From positions 1 through 10,785 of the forward strand of contig JAOZTW010000112.1 in the NCBI GenBank assembly GCA_029938985.1: a DNA stretch of 10,785 nucleotides, written 5' to 3'. The translations under genes were made by a program, and so were the position numbers. Origin of the DNA: Bacteroidales bacterium (lineage in GTDB: Bacteria; Bacteroidota; Bacteroidia; Bacteroidales; JAOZQN01). Below are positions 6,848-10,785 of this stretch, piece by piece. The notes below the pieces were generated by a model. That model was given only the letters and a program-made list of their open reading frames with translations. It was not told the DNA's origin and did not search any database. Numbering within the stretch: the stretch's first letter is position 1; every line of letters starts with the position of its first letter.

Positions 6848-9800
6848 ATGAAAACAACAAAACAGATTTTAATACTTTTTTTAATTATTAATTGTCAATT
6901 ATTAATTGTTAATTATACTAATGCCCAGAACATAACAGCAGATACCACTCTGGCAAACCAGCATTTTGAATCAGCAAAAGATTATTTTAATAATGGAGTT
7001 TATGATACCGCAGCAGTAAATTTTGCAGAAGCAAGCATGTTATACGAAAAACATGAACAATGGAGAAAATACCTGTTAAGCGAAACAAAACATGGAGAGT
7101 GCTACCAAAAACAAAGGCATTTAGATAAAGCTGTAAATACCATAAAACCAGCCATTGAAAAAACAGTAGCACAAATAGGAGAAAATGATATTATTGTTGC
7201 TGATGCTTTTAAAAGTTTAGGGTTTAAATATTATTTTCAATCAAAATTTGACGATGTATTAATATATTGGAAAAAAACATTAAAGATACAAGTTGAACTA
7301 CTTGGAGAAAAACATGTTGATGTAGCTTGGTGTTGCAATGCTCTTGGAATCATTTATAAGAATAAATTTGAACATGACAAAGCACTGGAATATTATTTTA
7401 GAAGTTTAGAAATATATAAAGAACTACTTGGAGAATCACACACACGTGTGGCAACAATTTACAATAATATTGGAATACTCTATAAGAATAAATCAGAATA
7501 CGACAAGGCTTTGCAATATTATTTTAAAAGTTTGGAAATAAGAAAAGAACTACTTGAAGAAAATCATCTTGATTTAGCTAAATCTTATAACAATTTTGGA
7601 ATTCTTTATAGTCTTAAATCTGAATACGACAAAGCTTTGCAATACTATTTTAAAAGTTTAGAAATAAGAAAAGAACTACTTGGAGAAAAACATGTTGATG
7701 TAGCAGCTTCTTTAAATAATATTGGAGTTGTTTACTCCAATAAATCAGAATACGACAAAGCTTTGCAATATTATTTTAAAAGTTTGGAAATAAAAAAAGA
7801 ACTACTTGGAGAAAAACATGTTGATGTGGCAGCATCTTACAATAATATTGGGGTTGTTTATGATGAAAAATCGGAATACGACAAAGCTTTGCAATATTAT
7901 TTTAAAAGTTTAGAAATAAGGAAAGAATTACTTGGAGAAAAACATGTTAGTGTAGCAATGTCTTACAATAATATTGGAATTATTTATTCTTCTAAATCAG
8001 AATATGACAAAGCTTTGCAATACTATTATAAATGCTGTGAAATAGAAAAAGAATTACTTGGAGAAAAACATGTTGATGTGGCAGCTTCTTACAATAATAT
8101 TGGAGTTATTTACTACAATAAATCCGAATACGACAAAGCTTTGCAATATTATTTTAAAAGTTTGGAAATAAAAAAAGAACTTCTTGGAGAAAAACATGTT
8201 AGTGTAGCAATGTCATATCATTCATTAGGTGCAGTTTATCATAAAAAGTTAGAATTCAATTTAGCTTTGGAGTATTATAAAAAAGCTTTAAGTATATACA
8301 AAAAATTGCTTGGAGAAAAACATGTTGATATGGCTGACTCTTACAATAATATTGGTGAAGTATTTAGAGATAGTATGCAATATGAAATTGCTTTAAAATA
8401 TTATCATCTTGCTATGGCTGCTGATTTAAGAGAATTTAATGATACTACAAATATTACAAAAGTACCTGCAATGAAAAACTATATTGAGCATACACAATTA
8501 TTACAGGCATTACAAGCCAAAGCAGAAATTTTATCAGATACAAACTCAACTTTTCCAAAGTTTGAAACTTTGGAAAAGTTAGAGCTTGCACTACGTCATT
8601 ACCAAGCTGCTGATACTTTAATCTCTCTTGTTCGTCAAAACATTTCCACAAAATCGGATAAACTCGCACTTGGAGAACAAGCAAGTGAGGTGTACAAAGG
8701 TGCTGTAAACGTATGTATAGCCTTATCAGATGCAGCGACAAACGTAGCGACAAGGCATGCCTTGTCTCTACAAACAGGCTACAAAGAACAGGCATTCTAT
8801 TTTTCAGAAAAAAACAAGTCCTCTGTTCTACTTGAAGCCCTCGCAGGTTCTGAGGCACTGGAATATGTAGGAATACCAGACAGCTTGTTACAAACCGAAC
8901 ATAAACTAAGTACAGACATAACAAACTATAAAAACTTAAAGAACAACGAAAGCAATGACTCTATTGCAAACGTATGGAGCAACAGACTATTTTCTGCAAA
9001 TCGTTCCTACGATAGTTTAATGCTTGCTCTCGAAACAAACTATCCTGAGTATTATAATTTAAAATACAACAACGCACCAGCTACAGTAGAGCAAGTTGCC
9101 AACCTTCTTGACAAAAAAACTGCTATGCTCAGTTATTTTATAGGAGACAGCACAATCACAATATTTGCCGTAAGTGGCAAAAAATCTTCTCGCAAAGTAA
9201 ACGATAAAAACTTTGTGGTTTGTCAAGTAGCAAAACCCGACAGCTTAAACGAATGGATAAGATATTATAGAGATGATATATCAGAAACAGATATTTTGGC
9301 TGATGAGGTAGCATACGACACACACTGGAGTGTGGACGAGTACAAAAAACTTGCTTCTCGCCTATACAACTTGCTACTCCCTACCGAAATACAAGAATTC
9401 TTAAAAGGTGGTAGATTTTATGATATTGAAAACTTAATAATAATACCCGACGGACAACTTGCAACTCTACCCTTTGAGACTTTACTAACAGAAGAATACA
9501 ATGCGGAATGGACAAACTGGAGCAATAAAGCCTATTTTTCTAATATGCCATATCTGATTAAAGATTATGCTATTAGTTATAGTTATTCTGCCACTCTTTT
9601 TCAACAAACTTTCTCGGAAGAAAAAACAGCAATACCAGAAACTACCAACTTAAACGACTGGCTTGCACTCGCCCCAGTATTTGATGGTGTAAATTCAATC
9701 TCTCGTTTAAGAGATGGAAACAGTGTTAGTTCATTACCAGGCACAGAAACAGAAGTTAAAACAATTTCTAAGCTATATGAAGAACACAACAAAACAACAA

Positions 9801-10378
9801 AAATAAATCTGTTTACCGATGCCAACGAAGCTTTTGTAAAATCAGGAGAATTAAAAAACTATAAAATACTCCACTTTGCTACTCACGGCTTTGTAAACAC
9901 CGAAAAACCAGAACTATCTGGTATCATACTCGCACAAGACACAACTATTGCCTTTGAAGGTTACGAAAACATCTATGGCAATATAGCCCAACAAAACGAT
10001 GGTATTCTTTATCAGTCAGAAATTTACAATTTGGAGCTTAATGCAGATTTAATAGTGCTATCAGCATGCCAAACAGGGCTTGGTAAAATAACCACTGGCG
10101 AAGGAGTAATCGGTTTAACCAGAGCTTTACTATATGCAGGCACAGACAATATTGTGGTTTCACTTTGGTCGGTATCCGATGCCAGCACAGCAGAATTAAT
10201 GATTAACTTTTATGAAAATATATTGGATAAAAACTCTGACAAAAACTCTGACAGGGTTTCAAACCCTGTCAGAGTTGGCTTCAACGCTCCACTACGAGAC
10301 GCAAAACTGAAAATGATAGAAGAAGGCAAATATGCTCACCCATATTTTTGGTCGCCCTTTATCTTGATAGGAGAATAG
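6848..10378 (+). CDS. Exported TPR-CHAT protein (caspase-like protease domain)
   Basis: 1176-aa protein. Residues 1-27 are a signal peptide (Lys-rich head, hydrophobic core, cleavage near NAQ), so it is exported; there is no lipobox around Cys16. About eleven to twelve TPR units of exactly 42 residues follow, with D93, D135 and D177 to E513 in register. They have kinesin-light-chain-like consensus (YDKALQYYFKSLEIRKELLG, then EKHVDVAASYNNIG) and form a protein-binding superhelix. A helical linker at about 545-760 includes YFSEKNKSSVLLEALAG. The C-terminal CHAT domain (about 855-1176) is a clan CD cysteine peptidase fold. The expected catalytic pair is intact: H1013 in HFATHG and C1074 in VLSACQTGLGK, followed by GEGVIGLTRALLYAG, SLWSVSD and the terminal PYFWSPFILIGE. 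The TPRs probably choose the partner or substrate, which is unknown. Three palindromic DNA elements interrupt the sequence in frame, at residues 567-578, 633-642 and 1129-1143. Confidence 0.93.
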   Translation: MKTTKQILILFLIINCQLLIVNYTNAQNITADTTLANQHFESAKDYFNNGVYDTAAVNFAEASMLYEKHEQWRKYLLSETKHGECYQKQRHLDKAVNTIKPAIEKTVAQIGENDIIVADAFKSLGFKYYFQSKFDDVLIYWKKTLKIQVELLGEKHVDVAWCCNALGIIYKNKFEHDKALEYYFRSLEIYKELLGESHTRVATIYNNIGILYKNKSEYDKALQYYFKSLEIRKELLEENHLDLAKSYNNFGILYSLKSEYDKALQYYFKSLEIRKELLGEKHVDVAASLNNIGVVYSNKSEYDKALQYYFKSLEIKKELLGEKHVDVAASYNNIGVVYDEKSEYDKALQYYFKSLEIRKELLGEKHVSVAMSYNNIGIIYSSKSEYDKALQYYYKCCEIEKELLGEKHVDVAASYNNIGVIYYNKSEYDKALQYYFKSLEIKKELLGEKHVSVAMSYHSLGAVYHKKLEFNLALEYYKKALSIYKKLLGEKHVDMADSYNNIGEVFRDSMQYEIALKYYHLAMAADLREFNDTTNITKVPAMKNYIEHTQLLQALQAKAEILSDTNSTFPKFETLEKLELALRHYQAADTLISLVRQNISTKSDKLALGEQASEVYKGAVNVCIALSDAATNVATRHALSLQTGYKEQAFYFSEKNKSSVLLEALAGSEALEYVGIPDSLLQTEHKLSTDITNYKNLKNNESNDSIANVWSNRLFSANRSYDSLMLALETNYPEYYNLKYNNAPATVEQVANLLDKKTAMLSYFIGDSTITIFAVSGKKSSRKVNDKNFVVCQVAKPDSLNEWIRYYRDDISETDILADEVAYDTHWSVDEYKKLASRLYNLLLPTEIQEFLKGGRFYDIENLIIIPDGQLATLPFETLLTEEYNAEWTNWSNKAYFSNMPYLIKDYAISYSYSATLFQQTFSEEKTAIPETTNLNDWLALAPVFDGVNSISRLRDGNSVSSLPGTETEVKTISKLYEEHNKTTKINLFTDANEAFVKSGELKNYKILHFATHGFVNTEKPELSGIILAQDTTIAFEGYENIYGNIAQQNDGILYQSEIYNLELNADLIVLSACQTGLGKITTGEGVIGLTRALLYAGTDNIVVSLWSVSDASTAELMINFYENILDKNSDKNSDRVSNPVRVGFNAPLRDAKLKMIEEGKYAHPYFWSPFILIGE
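6883..6910 (+). repeat. Tandem 14-bp repeat encoding the signal-peptide core
   Basis: AATTATTAATTGTC (6883-6896) is followed directly by AATTATTAATTGTT (6897-6910), 13 of 14 bases identical, and by a partial third unit AATTATA. The repeat encodes the hydrophobic core LIINCQLLIVNY of the TPR-CHAT signal peptide. It resembles the AT-rich simple repeats found between genes in this window. Confidence 0.7.
7376..8509 (+). repeat. Nine 126-bp TPR-coding repeat units
   Basis: Units start at codons for residues 177, 219, 261, 303, 345, 387, 429, 471 and 513, exactly 126 bp apart. The central units are close copies: I count 15 differences in 126 between the units at 7628 and 7754. The outer ones are more diverged. 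Unit 429 (8132) looks like a mosaic. Its first 23 codons differ from unit 303 by one base, then GTTAGTGTAGCAATG follows unit 345. This points to recent duplication or gene conversion inside the array. Confidence 0.85.
8548..8580. repeat. 33-bp perfect palindrome inside the CHAT gene (element A)
   Basis: AACTTTTCCAAAGTTT (8548-8563), one central G, then its exact complement AAACTTTGGAAAAGTT (8565-8580). It is translated as TFPKFETLEKL at about residues 568-578, between the last TPR and the following helices. It has the same 16+1+16 layout as the palindrome at 10244-10276, and the arms agree at 11 of 16 positions, including AACT and GTTT at the ends. Confidence 0.8.
8744..8771. repeat. 28-bp palindrome inside the CHAT gene (element B)
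   Basis: The 18-bp core GACAAGGCATGCCTTGTC (8749-8766) is a perfect palindrome. Four outer pairs (GTAG/CTAC) extend it to 28 bp with one mismatch (8748/8767). It is read as VATRHALSL at residues 633-641, just before the conserved YKEQAFYFSEKNKSSVLLEAL block. A partial duplication, AGCGACAA, occurs just upstream near 8734 and 8747. It is unlike element A in sequence. Confidence 0.75.
10229..10276. repeat. Palindrome with 12-bp tandem duplication inside the CHAT domain (element A')
   Basis: AAAAACTCTGAC is repeated in tandem (10229-10240, 10241-10252). The second copy runs into a perfect 33-bp palindrome: AACTCTGACAGGGTTT (10244-10259), a central C, and AAACCCTGTCAGAGTT (10261-10276). The product is DKNSDKNSDRVSNPVRV, residues 1127-1143. 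It is inserted between the INFYENIL helix and the RDAKLKMIEEGKYAHPYFW block, which in related CHAT domains are joined by a shorter loop. Confidence 0.8.
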
Positions 10379-10785
10379 GAGTTAATTAAAAATTAAGAAT
10401 TAGTAATTAAATTTTTTGTGTTCATTTTTTGATGATTATCAATGATTTGTAAAAATCAATTTTGCATATATATCATTAAAAATATAATATAATTATATTA
10501 TAATTAGATAGTTATAAATGGAATTACCAAAATAGTATAAAATTGACAATTCCTAATCCTTTATTTTTAATAAAAACAAAGAAATAGAAATTTTTTATGA
10601 GCTTTGCTCTGTAGTTGCAACTCTCGTTGCAGTTTCGCCGTAAAACTGGATAGTCCCTACAAAACAGTGTTGGTATGATTAACAAGTATTTACAAAAATA
10701 TGATTTTATTTCTTTATATGATAAAAGAAAGGGGACATTAGGGGGACAAAAAAACTATAATAAAAAGAATTTCAAGTAAATACAT
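10379..10785. other. AT-rich tail downstream of the TPR-CHAT gene
   Basis: No gene is seen. The first 210 bp are AT-rich with short self-complementary runs around 10480-10520. A structured repeat follows at 10599-10661. Near the end there is a G-rich direct repeat, GGGGACATTA then GGGGGAC (10731-10747), which may belong to an element continuing beyond the window. No strong GC-hairpin terminator directly follows the CHAT stop codon. Confidence 0.55.
10599..10661. repeat. Cloverleaf-like structured repeat with preceding hairpin
   Basis: GAGC-TTT-GCTC (10599-10609) is followed by a segment closed by TGTAG (10610-10614) and CTACA (10657-10661). Inside are three hairpins in a row: TGCAAC-TCTC-GTTGCA (10616-10631), GTTT-N7-AAAC (10632-10646) and GGA-TAG-TCC (10648-10656). 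Almost every base of the 52-nt segment is accounted for. It is not a tRNA: it is too short and has no T-loop or CCA. Its GC content is well above the surroundings, which fits an inserted palindromic repeat or a small structured RNA. Confidence 0.55.

Noticed and set aside
6884..6910. Lipoprotein signal with Cys16 of the TPR-CHAT protein
   Set aside because: The residues before Cys (LIIN) do not fit a lipobox, and a normal cleavage region (NAQ) follows.
7376..8509. Regular repeats considered as a CRISPR array
   Set aside because: The 126-bp units are coding, match the 42-residue TPR period, and have no unique spacers.
8454..8924. 156-codon minus-strand frame inside the TPR-CHAT gene
   Set aside because: It is antisense to a well-supported coding sequence, and its composition is explained by the opposite strand.
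6848..10378. Link to the type III-E CRISPR TPR-CHAT protease (Craspase)
   Set aside because: The domain order is similar, but there are no cas genes or CRISPR array here, and this protein has a signal peptide.
10610..10661. Cloverleaf-like fold considered as a tRNA
   Set aside because: It is only 52 nt long and lacks the acceptor length, T-loop sequence and usable anticodon arm.

Overview
The window looks like a piece of a low-GC Bacteroidota chromosome. The coding genes use AT-rich codons and have A-rich start regions without Shine-Dalgarno boxes. Two upstream regions carry a TAnnTTTG -7 box of the Bacteroidota type. The protein types fit as well: a membrane-anchored M23 peptidase with the N-terminal KFKFDPTTLKYQEV-type signature, a TPR/SpoIIE-type phosphatase remnant, and a very large exported TPR-CHAT protein. 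The species cannot be fixed from the sequence.

Layout, left to right: an M23 peptidase on the minus strand; truA (tRNA pseudouridine synthase) on the plus strand, divergent from it; galE (UDP-glucose 4-epimerase) on the minus strand, convergent with truA. Upstream of galE, on the same strand, lie an unrecognised membrane protein split by a 12-base homopolymer and the wreck of a SpoIIE-family phosphatase gene that keeps its signal peptide and its C-terminal end. Next come a roughly 200-bp inverted-repeat element, an nhaC-type Na+/H+ antiporter on the minus strand with a hairpin-bearing leader, and a roughly 700-bp AT-rich gap. The rest is one long plus-strand gene, 6848-10378, for a secreted TPR-CHAT (caspase-like) protein, followed by a 407-bp tail with structured repeats. 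No operon linking the genes in one pathway is evident. The first half is housekeeping plus decaying accessory genes, and the second half is the CHAT gene.

The most interesting signal is the density of palindromic sequence. Three palindromes lie in frame inside the TPR-CHAT coding region. Two of them share a 16+1+16-bp design with common outer bases, and one of these sits inside the CHAT catalytic domain. Intergenic palindromes occur as well: a cloverleaf-like 52-nt element at 10610-10661, a duplicated small hairpin between truA and galE, and the 4514-4713 element. The in-gene copies resemble in principle the protein-coding palindromic elements known from Rickettsia. The same gene also has a mosaic array of 126-bp TPR units and a signal peptide partly encoded by a tandem 14-bp repeat. 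This picture is my inference from sequence pattern; no database search was possible.
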